Positions 1 through 11,004 of a DNA stretch of 64,000 nucleotides are shown piece after piece. A model generated the notes under the pieces. The model worked only from the letters and a program-made list of their open reading frames with translations. It searched no databases and was not told where the DNA came from. A program made the position numbers and the translations under genes. This stretch comes from Bettongia penicillata ogilbyi (Eukaryota > Chordata > Mammalia > Diprotodontia > Potoroidae): assembly GCA_023548195.1 (NCBI GenBank), contig JAJHZJ010000419.1, positions 2,682,273 through 2,746,272 on the forward strand. The letters are read 5' to 3'. Positions within the stretch are counted from its first letter, which is position 1, and each line of letters opens with the position of its first letter.

Positions 1-388
1 ATGCTTTTTCTTTTCTAAAAGTCAAAGACCCAGTCACTTTGCTACATTACTGAATACTGAGTAATTGCCTTTGAGTTGCTATGGCTAAAATATCCAAGTG
101 CTGAGAGCCTTTCAAGACTAATCCTCCAGAAGAATGTAAGCTACTTGAAGACCAGGAATCTCTCATTCATATCTTTGTATACCAATTGTCTAGACTAGAA
201 CCTTGTGTACAATTCTTTTCAAATTGAATCTATCAAAGTCATGGAATCATAGATGATGGAATTGGAATGAAATTTTGGGATCATTTAGACTGACAGGAAA
301 CCAAAATAGCATACTATATGCTGTATGAGACAAATAAAGCAAATGAGACACAAAAAGAATTATGAAAAGGGCAGACCTCCAGCATGTC
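1..388. other. Unassigned non-coding sequence
   Basis: AT-rich single-copy-looking DNA. I recognise no gene, repeat family or motif in it. Confidence 0.4.
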
Positions 389-575
389 AAGGAAGGAAGG
401 AAGGAAGGAAGGAAGGAAGGAAGGAAGGAAGGAAGGAAGGAAGGAAGGAAGGAAGGAAGGAAGGAGATAGGGAGGGAGGAAGAAAGGAAGGAAAAAGGGA
501 AAGGAAGGAGAAAGGAGGGGAGGGAAGAAGGAAAAAAAGGAGGGAGGGAAGCAAGAAGGGAGAGAAGAGCATTTG
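389..575. repeat. (GGAA)n microsatellite with impure polypurine extension
   Basis: About 19 uninterrupted GGAA units occupy 389-464. They pass into a degenerate G/A-only stretch to about 575, so nearly 190 bases of one strand are almost pure purine. The long Ser/Leu/Phe/Pro or Arg/Lys/Glu/Gly ORFs across it are products of the repeat, not genes. Confidence 0.95.
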
Positions 576-1949
576 GAAAAGAAAAATCTCGTTTTCTCAT
601 TAGTGGACAAAGGCCCAATGTACACATGTGACTGATATGACCTGAGAATCAATACCAACCATGAAATTGAGAAAGTGCATCAGAAAGTCTCCAGAAATTC
701 TGAGTGTATACTTAGATGTCAAATAGAGTTTTTGTTTTTTACACTGAAATCTGATAAGACAAAAAATATGAAGCCAAATAGAAAATAAGCTTTGTTATTA
801 AAGTATAAAACTTCATCTTGCCTATAGGGAAAAAGAAGACAGTAGCATGACTCACTCTCAGTTAACATATGTGCAGGTAAATTCTGGGATTGACAAAATC
901 CATCTGTGACAAACGTGCTGTTTCTCCACTTCCTCCTCTGTTTCCTTTTCTGTCCATGTGGTCTGCACTATCACTTTTATTTCTCCTTCCATTGATCTTC
1001 ATCCAAAGATTCTTCACCATGTTTTGCCTCTCTGGTTCTGATATTTTCTCACATGAGTGATGATATAATGCTATCCCTCTATCTACCCTTCCCCCACCTA
1101 TTTCCCAGTCTTTTGAACAAGTAACACCCATCTAGAAGCATATTTGAATCATGAAATGACTAGACATGAAGTCTCAGGGATTCCTATGAAGATAAATTTA
1201 TATTATTGCTTTAGGATCTCTAGTTATTCTTGCCTCTTGGCCAAACATTAGGCATTTGTGTATAAACATGTAAGGTCATGGGTTTCACCACTGCTTCCTT
1301 CCTTATCTTTTGTTGTCTGTGAACTCTGACTGCCTCAACTGCTATTTTTTTCTTCACTTTATCTACCTTAGTGCATAATGTTAGATAGTTTTCTCCCTCC
1401 CTTATTTTAAAGCCCAGTTAAACAGATGTGCAAGAAACCAGGCCAAAAACATAACAATACAAAATACAAGTTTTCCTTGAATATATTTTAGCCCTTGCCA
1501 GGGGTCTATTACTTCTATATTTTAAGCTGCGGTCCATAAATTCAAATCTGATTCTCAGAAACTATTTTCTTAGCCAGCTAGTCTTTTTTCAACTGTTTTT
1601 CTCTTCTGGAGCCCTTGTCTTTAACCAACAGCAACCAGGAAAACATAACTAATAGACCTATAGACTTCAGTTTCTTGCCCAAAAATTTGTTATCTTTGGC
1701 AATACTTTTGAGGTTCCTTCTGGTTGTATAATTTATATACATATGAACCACCAGAAATAGGTAGTGGTCATTCATTTTGACAAGTCCAAGACAGAAGTTT
1801 TCTGTTGGTTTAGATATACAATCAAGGCTTCTCTATTATTGTTATCCATGAGTAGGAGGTTACCAACCATCTAGACTTCTTTTCTTCCTCCTACCTTTAC
1901 AGATTACCTCTCATCTAGCATCTTCAAACTAAACTGCCAAGCATTCAAA
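576..1949. other. Unassigned non-coding sequence
   Basis: No convincing ORF, splice-bounded exon or repeat family was recognised. The ORFs at 862-1131 and 1578-1775 have no domain features and are treated as chance. Confidence 0.4.
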
Positions 1950-2282
1950 CTATGCTTCAGAGAGCGCAAGTTGCAAGCTTGCCAAAAAGACTATTTTATG
2001 GAGAACTCATATTGTGGTCAGAAGAAGCGATACAAGAACACTCTCAAGGTCTCTCTCAAGAATTGGATTTGACTGTGCAACATGGGAGACACTGGCACAG
2101 GAGTGCTCAGCAGGGTGTGCCCACATAAGAAAAGGTGCTGTTCTCTATGAGCAAAGCAGAATTGAAACAGTACAAAAGAAATGTAGCATGTACAAATTTG
2201 GAGTATCCACCCCAAATATTCACATGGACTATCTGTGTCCAATCTGTGGTAGATCATTCTGAGCTCACATTGGTCTGATCAG
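1950..2282 (+). pseudogene. C-terminal remnant of a non-LTR retrotransposon ORF2 (zinc-finger-like tail)
   Basis: Three adjacent reading frames carry consecutive pieces of one protein tail. PKRLFYGEL lies in the frame of 1982, GQKKRYKNTLK in the frame of 2016, and WETLAQE followed by a basic stretch in the frame of 2014. The last frame ends in a CPICGRSF knuckle, one in-frame TGA at about 2260, then HIGLISHSRTH and a true stop at 2282. This layout (a basic linker, then a C-x2-C...H-x4-H-like knuckle) is what I know from the extreme C-terminus of some non-LTR reverse transcriptases. At least two frameshifts and one stop make it a dead relic. The clade is uncertain. It is not the BovB/RTE family at 60.5-62.6 kb, whose C-terminus differs. 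Confidence 0.7.
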
Positions 2283-3384
2283 CCACAGTAGGACACACTG
2301 AAATTTCACTTTATCATGGTGGCGTCATTTTAGTCCTCTGAGAATAAAGGATAGTAATCATTACATCTAACATTTAATAGATCTCTGCTTTATCATTCTT
2401 TGGAGAAAAAGTAACTGGTTCTTTCTTAAAGCATCTAGGTCCCCCTCTTTAGAAAGAAACTATTTTTAGTCCCAAATATACAGTTATCCTCCCCTCCCCT
2501 CTTCCTCTTTTCTTCCACCTTGGAAGATCCTGACAATAGTCAAGTGATCTCTACATTATTACAGTTGCTTTTTCTCCCATTGAATACATGCTTCCACTTT
2601 TGAATCCAAGTCCCTTCACCTTCCCTTTGAACATATTTAGAAGGCATTCACCTATAGTAGAAATACAAGCATCACACCTTCAAAGAATCATGGATTTTAT
2701 AGGTTTTGAAACAGAAAGAATTCATGTAACTCTTAGCAAATGCCTGTCTGTTCCATACTGATAGTGATTAACTGCTTCTAAGTGTTTGTGCTTCCTAATC
2801 ATTTTGTCAAGAGATTTATGGTTTGTGTAACCTTTCACCAACTTTTTTTAGGACATATGACTTCTTTTTCTGTATCTCAACAATTTCATAGGCCATTATC
2901 CTTTAAAGGAGATCAGAGGTACATAGATCTCAAAAAAAAAAAATAATTTTAAAACACATTCCATTGAATGCAGAAGCAACATATTTCAATGCATCAAAAC
3001 ATAGAGGCCAACTTCTTCTGATGGAAATTAGCTGGGTGAGTCTTCAGAAGATGATGGCTCTCAATTCTGGGTCTATAATAGACCTGCAAAACTTGGCAGT
3101 AGAGAAGGTCAAAATGAAAATGAGCTAAACTTCTTTGAGTTGCAGATAGGTTAGATTAGAGACAGACTTACTGCAGATCAGGTGACAAGCAGGAGAGACT
3201 GCAAGTGGCAAGTCTACATTTTTGCCCACGTGGCCCATGGGCCATATATTGTGCAGGCCTGGTCTATAACCAAAGTTTTTCAAGCTTAGTAGGATGGCTT
3301 GGCATTTCTCCTCAACTAGTAGAGCCTTAAAGATTTCATAACTAGACACAAGAAGAGTAATCTGTCGGATATGGAGGCATTATG
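2283..3384. other. Unassigned non-coding sequence
   Basis: No recognised gene or repeat family apart from a short A-run near 2931-2943. The minus-strand ORF at 3125-3349 has no recognisable features. Confidence 0.4.
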
Positions 3385-4058
3385 GAAGAACATTGAGTTG
3401 TAGGAAGGTCATTAATTGGCTGAAGAAAACCAGGATGGTGAATGGTTTCAGGTTCATTCCCCGTGAAGTTCAGTTGAAGAAACTAGGAATAATAAGTGTA
3501 GAGAAGAAAATCTTGGGACTGACATGACAGTTGTGAAGTACTGGAAAGGATTTTGTTAAAAAGAGTATTAATTTGTTCTCTTTGACCCTCTAGAGCAGAA
3601 ATACTAGAGGAACAATGATTAGAAGTTGCAAAGAGGAAAATTTAGTCTTGATTTAGGGGAAAATTTGCAACTATTAGAACTCTTCAAACATGAAATAGCC
3701 TGTCTTGGAGGTAGGAAGGATGTTTCCTCTTGCCTAAGGTCTTTAAGAAAAGGTTGGAGGAAACTTGCCAGGTATGGCAACAAAAGCGTAGATCATGCAA
3801 CCTCAGACTACATACAGTTCACAACACTCCCAAATGTGGCCCAAACAATGGGAAATATTTAACAAAATAAAATTTAAAAACATGATTAAATACAAGGAAT
3901 ATAACATTTTAAAACTAAGTCAATGTGTGGCTGGAAGAGTTCTTTTGTTTGTATATTTCTATTTGAGTTTGACACCTCTGTTGCAGAGGGATCCTTTTTC
4001 ACATTGAACTAAATGACTTCTGAGGACTCTTCCAACTCTGAAGTTCTGTGACTGAAAA
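3385..4058 (+). mobile_element. CR1/L3 LINE, 3' end
   Basis: The stretch follows the CR1/L3 3' end in sense orientation: an AGTTGAAGAAACTAGG-like block (about 3472), GAAGTTGCAAAGAGG (about 3625), a GGTTGGAGGAAACTTGCC block (about 3753), and the terminal CTTCCAACTCTGAAGTTCTGTGA (about 4029). About 3860-3960 does not fit and may be a small later insertion. It has no coding capacity. Confidence 0.7.
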
Positions 4059-4289
4059 TTGGGTAAGTCCAGAATAAATTCCACCATGAACAAGAGAAAA
4101 TTGAGGCAAGAGACAAAACAAATATTATGGCTCTTCCACAGTGTTCTCTTGGGCTGCAGATGTTCACATTCATCAGATATCATGTGTCATGGGAGAACTA
4201 GTAAAAATACTTTTGCAGATTTGGAGACCTAAACGCATCTGAAAATTGTCACTGTTTTAAGTACTTCTATTTATCAGGTCTTTCTCCTC

Positions 4290-4585
4290 TCTAATTTTCC
4301 TATTACTGTCAAGGACACCACCATCCTCCCAGTCACCTAGATTTGAAACCTAGGTACCAGCAACTTAAGTGTCAGCTTTGACTCTTCACTCTTTGTCACC
4401 ATCCCTCATACCCAATCAGTTTCCAAGCCCTATTGATTCTATCTTCATAATACTTTCCATATACGCAGACTTTCCTCCTTTGACACTGCCATGCCTCTGG
4501 TCCAGGAATTAATTATCTTATATCTAGACTATTCCAATATTCTATCAGTTGGTCTCTGCACTAGTCACCACACTAGCACACAGGG
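4290..4585 (+). mobile_element. L2 LINE fragment
   Basis: It contains an L2 run in order: ACTGTCAAGGACACCACCAT, CTCCCAGTCACC, GACTCTTCACTC, ACCCAATCAGT, TATTGATTCTATCTTC. The same segment order recurs in the long L2 at 55.0-55.3 kb. It is a short piece of the distal ORF2 region. Confidence 0.65.
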
Positions 4586-4606
4586 TGGGCTGCTAGCATA
4601 GTTTCT

Positions 4607-4800
4607 TTGATCTGCTTTTCTAATGGAAGAACAACTTCAAAGGGGTCAACAATCTTACTTTAATTACAGATAAGTAGAAAGAAGTAAGTGTAGAAAATAC
4701 AAGCAAAGAAAGTAGCACAGAGATTCAACAGACAGGACTCCAACCGTTTGAACAAAGTAATGAAACCACCCACATATACCAGTAGACTGGGAGAGCACCA
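4607..4800 (-). mobile_element. Partial LTR, family A
   Basis: It matches the left parts of the LTRs at 13860-14437 and 52166-52622: GATCTGCTTTTCTAA, a GGGGTCAACAATC block, then AGAAAATACAA and a CAACAGACAGG block. Only the 3' part of the LTR (minus orientation) survives. There is no adjacent retroviral coding sequence. Confidence 0.6.
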
Positions 4801-4849
4801 ACATTTAAGTGTAATTATAAAGTACTTAAAACAGTGATAGCCACAGTTT

Positions 4850-5072
4850 GCTCAATTTGTTCAATCTTGTCTGACGTTTCACGACTCCATTGGGGGTTTT
4901 CTTGGCAAAGATACTGGAGTGGTTTATCATTTTCTTCTCCAGTTCATTTTAAAGATGAGAAAAGTAAGGCAACCAGAGCAAAGTGACTTGCCAAGGGTCA
5001 CACAGTTAGCAAGTTTCAGAGGCTGGATTCCAGGCTAGGCAGTCTTTCCACTGTGCCACCTAGCTACTGTTA
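4850..5072 (-). mobile_element. MAR1-type CORE-SINE
   Basis: Reverse-complement copy of the marsupial CORE-SINE. The RTE-like tail with TTTTCTTGGCAAAGATACTG comes first, then the CORE block around ATGAGAAAAGTAAGGC, and GTGCCACCTAGCTAC at the tRNA-derived head. Confidence 0.85.
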
Positions 5073-6783
5073 CACAGTAAGTACTACATAAATATCAGTT
5101 GTTGTTATTTTCTCCTCAAAGTTCATGTTCAAGATAATCATATTTTTAGAAATTGCTTCCAAATAATTAGATCCATAATCCTGAACTAATAAATATGGAA
5201 ATCATTAATGGATGGAAATTTTTAAAAATTTGAAGTATAGAAGTAAAAGAAGAGACCTATTAAGTCATACCCTGTATTCATCTGAGTCATGTACTCTCAC
5301 AACATGATGCTGATAACCTGGAACTTAATCAACTTTAATGATGTTAACTGGGCAGAGAAAAAAACGCAAAAACTTTGGTGAATCTCCCTGAAACTTTTGG
5401 GGGTCATTTGAGGACTTGGCTCAATAACTATTTGGTACTCAAGTTATCTTTTCCTATAGGGATTTTGTCTCCAGATAGCAAGAGATAAAATCTTGCCTGA
5501 AGTTTTCCAAACAATCCATCTAATGTTTAGACATAAATCTTGTGAAAGTGATACTCAATCCAGGCAGAGGTAGAGGATTCTCTCAAGTCAAAATAAACAA
5601 TTCTGCAGATTGCAATTCCTTAATGAGCAACAGGCGGCATGAATCAGCATCCAGCAGTTAACAGTCACTTAAATCCTTCCAAAGGCTCACAGGTGGACTG
5701 AACTGTTCTTGAAGTTAAAAGACCATGAAGCATCTCAGCAGCCAAAAATCTGGACTCACAGATCACCCTGAACACAAAAACTCAGTCACTTCTACCATTC
5801 ACCACACTTCTTTGGGGTTTACAAAGGAGATCACCATGCATCAAGAAGGCAAATAATCCTTCTGGAACATGAAGCTGATTTAAGAAGCCCATGAACTGTG
5901 ATCATGATTGTTTATCATCTCATTTCCTTTTTCTTTTCTATCAGCCCCTTTCTCCTTATGCTTACCCTTGTACAGTGGCTGTTATTCCAATCCAATTTAA
6001 TTCTATGACAGATTGTCCAAATAGGCATAACATTATCCAGTTCTGTTACTGGGATGAAAGGAAATTCACCAAAGAATTAGACAAGTCATGCTGAAAGTCA
6101 ACAGGTGATTTTTTTTTTTTTTTTGGCATATTTAAGAGGAATCCCTAAAGTTAAATCCATGTGGTTTTACTCAATACACTCATGGGAGCAGGAAGCAGGA
6201 AAAACAATGAGAAGCACAGCTAGAAAGGATGTGGGGAAGAAATATAACCAGAGAACTTCAAGCATGGTGGTCTTCAGGCCACAGCAAGAGGAGTCCACAA
6301 TGGGCTTGCTAGAGACTGCATTTATGACCAGACACATGGTTATGCCATGCTCTCAATAGGATATGACTTCATGCTTGAGGGAACCTTCCCATTAGGATAG
6401 TTAAGACAGCTCAGGGATTATGGCTGGTCTAGGATCAAAGTCTTATAGGAAAGGGAGGGGCCTTGCTTCCCAAGGATCAGATTGGTTTTACAACCCAAAG
6501 GTCACAGCCAGTGACAACAATCACCTAAGTAAGTAGAGTTCCCTACCTGAAACAAAAGATTCCAGATGGGGTGAGAAAGGGGAAAGATAAGAGTATTTAG
6601 GGTCCAGAGAAGGGACAGAGCAGAAAGCAAAGGATATTAGACAAAAAAATCAAGTTAAGGAATAAATTGCTTCTATTGACAGAGAAAAACTGGACCAGGA
6701 ATGTCAGAGGTTTTTCTGGACTTCAAAGAAAGATCTTACTCTTGAAGAGAGTGAGATTTTTATTTTTTTATTTTATTTATTTA
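5073..6783. other. Unassigned non-coding sequence with a T16 run
   Basis: No gene recognised. A pure T-run at about 6109-6124 could be an antisense poly(A) tail, but I could not identify a retrocopy behind it. The ORFs at 5891-6094 and 6105-6359 have no recognisable features. Confidence 0.4.
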
Positions 6784-7052
6784 TGTTGTTTGCTGTTGTC
6801 ATTCAGTTGTTTTCAGTACTGTCCAACTCTTTGTAATCCCACTTGGGGTTTTCTTGGTAAAAATATTGGAGTGATTTGCTATTTCCTTCTCCAGCTCATT
6901 TTACAGATGAGGAAACTGAGGCAAACAGAGTTAAATGACTTTCCTAGGGTCACACAGCTAATAAGTATCTAAGACCAGATTTAACTCAGGAAGATGAGTC
7001 TTCCTGATTCCAGGCTCAGCACTCTATCAATAATGTGCCACCTAGCTACCCT
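6784..7052 (-). mobile_element. MAR1-type CORE-SINE
   Basis: Nearly full-length antisense copy: GTTGTCATTCAGTTG at the tail, GGGGTTTTCTTGG, ACAGATGAGGAAACTGAGGC in the CORE, TCACACAGCTAATAAG, and GTGCCACCTAGCTACC at the head. Confidence 0.9.
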
Positions 7053-7159
7053 AATGTTGTTTATTTACATTATTTATTCATATATATTTTTACAAATGAA
7101 TATATTTTATATATTTATGTAATATATCATGTATATGAAATATATATGTGTATTGTTTA

Positions 7160-7622
7160 TGTTTTTGCTTAATTTGAAGATCTTTCCCACCCATTAATAT
7201 GCCCATATGACCCGTTTAAAATCACATTAAAGCCTAAGTCACATGTGGTGGGAGGAGCTTGCTGAATGAGTAGAAGAGGAAGGGTGGAGCAGAGCTAGGA
7301 GGAAGTTGGTGAGAGCAGTTAGAGAGGAGGGAGGGAGGACACAGGCAGGCAGATAGCTAGTATTGTGAGTGTTTGCTTGTGGGATTGCCCCTGTGTTGGG
7401 GGGAGGCTTGGCAATGGCATTGTCCCCTGCAGTGCTAATGTGTACTGACTTCTTTATTACTATGATAGAGATGGCTTTCTGGTGTTGGGATTCCGCTTTC
7501 TAGTATCTGAATATGTTTTTCTTCTGCCTTCTATATGGAAAGTCTATTATACTTTGTGGTTCAGAACTATGCTGGGATATTCATATCACCACTGATACTG
7601 TGAATATTATCTTGGTGATACA
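7160..7622 (+). mobile_element. LTR, family B (sense copy)
   Basis: Collinear over its whole length with the reverse complement of 9430-9939. Shared blocks include CACATGTGGTGGGAGGAG, AGCAGAGCT.GGAGGAAGTT, TTACTATGATAGAG, a CTGAATATGTTTTTCTTCTG block, and a GTGATACA 3' end. I infer a solo LTR-type element because no protein region is present. Endpoints are approximate and the 5' end appears eroded. Confidence 0.6.
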
Positions 7623-7844
7623 AAATACATTTTCTTATAAATGTATTTATATATTTATTAAGTTATTTATAAATATAGTGTATGTTTCCATATTATACGA
7701 TATATTTATAAATATTTTTATTTTACATATTTATGTAATTGCATTAATTATTTACTATAAATGGACCTGTGGTTTAATTGGTAAAGAAAAACTTACAGTA
7801 GAGCAATTTCCTCTTCCAATGTAGGTTGGCACTTTATTCTCAAA
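7623..7844. other. AT-rich spacer
   Basis: Strongly A/T-rich sequence with many TATTTATA-like words and no recognised feature. Confidence 0.5.
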
Positions 7845-7985
7845 TTTTGGCTTTAGAGATTTGTATAGGGCACTGAGAGTTTAAGGACTTGTTCCTGGTC
7901 ATTCAGCCAGTATGGATCAAAGGCATTACTTGAACCCAGGTCTTCCTGGGCTCTAACTCTCCAGTCACTATGTCAGAGATGCCCC
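7845..7985 (-). mobile_element. MIR-type SINE fragment
   Basis: Antisense CORE-SINE remnant: GTTCCTGGTCATTCAGCCAG, then TGAACCCAGGTCTTCCTGG and a degenerate head. Confidence 0.55.
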
Positions 7986-8009
7986 TAACTGAAGATTACA
8001 AAAGGGTCG

Positions 8010-8212
8010 TAGAATTATAGGTTTGAAGCTGCAAGAGAACTTGGAGATTATCAAGCCCAACTCTATCACTTTACAGATAAGGAAACTGAGGAGCTTGGTT
8101 AAGTAACTCGCCCAGGATCACACTGTTAAGAAGTGTCTAAAGCAGAACTGACACCCAAGGCTTCCAGATACCAAGTCCAGAACTCTGTTTACTATGCCAC
8201 CCAGCTACCACA
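8010..8212 (-). mobile_element. MIR-type SINE
   Basis: Antisense copy with TTTACAGATAAGGAAACTGA, a GATCACACTGTTAAG block, and a CCAAGTCCAGAACTCTGTTT head region. Confidence 0.8.
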
Positions 8213-8434
8213 AGCAAAGCCTTTAATAGATGTTTTTGAGTAATTGGTTGATCTAATACAGGGGCTAATACATAGACACAAGAATATGGCAAAAAGATGC
8301 AAGGTAGGCAATGGCCAAGAAAACCTACAGAGTCATACTGAAAAGTGAGAGGACAAAGAGATTTCTCGTATCTAAAGAGATTTTCTGGAAAAGGTAGCCC
8401 TTGAAGGAAAAGAGAAGTCATCAGAAAGCATTTG

Positions 8435-8530
8435 TTAATGTTACATGCCAGGTACTATGCTAACTCCTTGGAATACAAACATGAGCAAAAAGACAACTCC
8501 TGCTTTCAAAGACCTTACATTCCAAGCAAA
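8435..8530. repeat. Ancient dispersed repeat fragment (family undetermined)
   Basis: It carries the widespread mammalian pattern of ATGCCAGGTACTATGCTAA followed by a GGAATACAAA block and CAAAGACCTTACATTC. The same pattern recurs at 29.9, 43.5, 44.2, 49.1 and 49.3 kb. Confidence 0.55.
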
Positions 8531-8631
8531 AAAAAAAAAAATGACACATAAAAAGAAGTTGAAAAGTTGGGGGTAAGAGGGATAAAAAGGGGAGGTACCC
8601 ACAGGGTTATGGTAGAAAAAGCCTATGCAAA

Positions 8632-8729
8632 GTTGGGGAACCTGTGGCCTCAAGGCCACCTGTGGCCCTCTAGATCCTCAAGTGCAGAAAGTCATATGTG
8701 GCCTTGAGACCACAGGTTCCCCACCCCTG
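8632..8729. mobile_element. hAT-like MITE with long inverted ends
   Basis: About 100 bp. The left arm 8635-8659 (GGGGAACCTGTGGCCTCAAG...) and the right arm 8698-8722 are near-perfect reverse complements of about 25 bp, with one mismatch. The outer end CACCCCTG is typical of hAT termini. The longer relative at 36.2 kb suggests this copy is internally deleted. Confidence 0.7.
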
Positions 8730-9429
8730 ATCTAGAGAGTCAGAAGGAGAACCTAGAAAGAAATGAAAAGATTTCAATAGATGGAGATATGGAGCATGGA
8801 AGCAGTGTGCTCCAGCCATGGGGGAATGATGCTACAAGTGAATGAGATCCAGGACAGGGAAGCAAGAAAACCACCAAAGATCGAGTTTGGCCAGAAAATG
8901 AAATGAAAAATAATAATAAAAAAGAACAGAATGAAATAAGCCTAGAAAGATAGGTTTGAGATGTGTTGAAAAAGGATTTAAATGTTGAGCAAAGGAATCT
9001 AAATTTTGTCCTACAGGCAAGGAGAAGCACCAATGGTTATTAGATGGTAGAATGTTGGACTTGTTTGTTGGGAAGGTGATATAGGAAGTTATGTGAAAGA
9101 TGTATTAAAGAGAGAAGAAACAGGAGACAGGAGAGACCTGTCAGGCAACAATTAAAATGGTCCATGAAGGAAGTGCTAAAAGTAAAAAATGGGGAAGCAG
9201 GGAAGGGAGATAGACAAGAAAGAGGTCAAGAAAGAGCTGATAAGGCTTCTCAATTGTGAAAAGAGGGAGATGGGAAAGTTCAGATATTGAATGTCTAAGG
9301 TTGGCCAGGAAGATAGTGGACAGAAGCAGGGTAGTTGGGAAGTGGGTTTATTTGAAAAGCAAGATATTGAACTCAATTTTACATATTTTCAGTCTGAGCT
9401 ACTAATTTTTATTAGTGTGCTATGGGTTC
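8730..9429. other. Unassigned purine-rich non-coding sequence
   Basis: A/G-rich plus strand without a recognised gene or repeat. The minus-strand ORFs at 8740-9033 and 9176-9376 are Ser/Phe/Leu-rich, as expected from the base composition. Confidence 0.4.
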
Positions 9430-9939
9430 ATGTAGTGCCAATGCAATACTCACAGCACCAATGTAGCCATGAATATCACGGCACAGTTCTGAATTGTGAA
9501 ATATAACAGGCTCTCCACATGGAAGACAGAACCAAAACATTTTATTCAGACACTAAAAAGTCAAATCCATCATAGTAACAATATCTATACACAATGACAA
9601 TGCAGAGGATGACACCAGTCCCAAGCCTTCCCCTGCTAAGCTTTCCATAAACTAACTCCCTTAAACAAATCACAAGAGGCTTCCTTTAAACAAAATGCCT
9701 TCCTCACATTCATAGCCTGCTGCGGCTGGCCTGCATCCTTCTGACTGTTCTCATGACTAACTTCCTCTGAGCTCTGCTCTAGCTCCTCCTCTTCCTGTTC
9801 TACTCTTTAAGCACACTCCTCCCACCACAGGCTCCATGTGACTCAGACTCATGTGACTCAGGCTTCTATGTGACCCAGGCAGGTCACATGGGTGTATTAA
9901 TGAATGAGAAAGACCTTCCCATTTTAAATTACCATTACA
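9430..9939 (-). mobile_element. LTR, family B (antisense copy)
   Basis: 510 bp with TG...CA ends on the minus strand (plus-strand TGTAGTGCC at 9430 and CCATTACA at 9932-9939). Its minus strand reads AATAAAATG (reverse complement of CATTTTATT near 9539), a plausible poly(A) signal, and CTTAAAG upstream of a GAGTAGAACAGG block. It is collinear with the opposite-strand copy at 7160-7622. No target duplication was confirmed. Confidence 0.65.
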
Positions 9940-10024
9940 ACTCACTTCTTAAACTACCCTCATCAATGAATGGGTGTTACTTTCCTCAAAGTGTTCATTT
10001 GGAAAGACCTTAGCTTAAAAAGGC

Positions 10025-10215
10025 CACAGTCTTCCACTGCATCCTGGGCCATCTCCAGTTCTCCTGATGAATATCTGGCCACTAGACCCAGATGGCTCAG
10101 GAGAAGACTGGTGACCTTGCACAGCCCTCTCTCACTGTAATTCAATTAACTTGCAAGTCATAGCGTCATTTTCCTGATGTCATGGTCCTCTTCAATAATG
10201 AAGGAAAAACCACAT
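10025..10215. mobile_element. Unassigned marsupial-type SINE/repeat (copy 1 of 2)
   Basis: It shares ordered blocks with 39797-39965: GGGCCATCTCCAGT, TCTGGCCACTAGACC, ACTTGCAAGTCAT, and ATGTCATGGTCCTCTTCAA near the 3' end. The repetition shows a dispersed family, which I cannot name. Confidence 0.6.
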
Positions 10216-10747
10216 ACAATTATGCTATGAGTAAAATATGGATATTAAGATTATAACTTTTCAGTGTTCTCTAAGGAGGTTTCCTTCATTACAAACTTAC
10301 TCCTCAGTCCTATGACTCATGGCATAGAGGTGAGTCGGTTTGGGTTCTCAAATGCTACATCAGCAAGGCACAAGTTAGAAAGGCTTCAGGTCAAAGAATA
10401 TTGTCTCCTGATAGGCCCATCCACAGAATGGTAGCCACTTACAGGTGATTTTTTAAAAAATTGGCTATTAAAATTATTAAATTATTATTAAATATTTCTT
10501 AAAATATCTAAAACATTACTCATATGAGACTTGTTTACAGTTTCATTCAATTCAATCAGGGCTCACACTGATAATATTTTGGCTTTTTTATATTGAAGCT
10601 ACACAGATAGGATTTATAATGTTTTCATATGGCCAAGGAAACTCAGTATTCTGTGTTTTACCTAAATATATGATGAGTTTGCAGTTTGGAGTTTTCCTTT
10701 TTAAAATGGGGATAATAATACTTTAAAAGATAAGCAGCATGTATAAT
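10216..10747. other. Unassigned AT-rich sequence
   Basis: No recognised gene. Repetitive ATTATTAAA words near 10470-10500. Confidence 0.4.
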
Positions 10748-10990
10748 GGCAGCCAAGTAACACAGTGTATAGGGCATTTGGCCTGGAGTCTGGAAGACCT
10801 GAATTCAAATCTGGCCTCAGACAATTACTAGCTGTGTGATCCTGGGCAAGGCACTTAACCCTCTTTGCCTCAGTTTCCTCATCTGTAAAACAAGCTGGAG
10901 AAAGAAATGGTAAACCACTCCAACATCTTTGCCAAGAAAAGTCCAAATAGGGCCACAAACAGTCAGACACAACTGAAATGACAACAAAAT
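10748..10990 (+). mobile_element. MAR1-type CORE-SINE
   Basis: Sense copy: GGCAGCCAAGTAACACAGTG head, GACCTGAATTCAAATCTGGC (B-box side), CTAGCTGTGTGATCCTGGGC and CAGTTTCCTCATCTGTAAAA in the CORE, then the RTE-like tail with CATCTTTGCCAAGAAAA and GTCAGACACAACTGAAATG. Confidence 0.9.
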
Positions 10991-11004
10991 ATGGTGTGAC
11001 CTAT

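Noticed and set aside
314..658. Ser/Phe/Leu/Pro-rich and Arg/Lys/Glu/Gly-rich ORFs of 60-126 codons on both strands
   Set aside because: They are translations of the GGAA microsatellite. Open frames occur in several phases because a 4-bp repeat lacks stops.
2014..2262. A host C2H2 zinc-finger gene fragment
   Set aside because: The single knuckle is preceded by LINE-type basic linker motifs in neighbouring frames, and there are no tandem fingers with TGEKP-type linkers.
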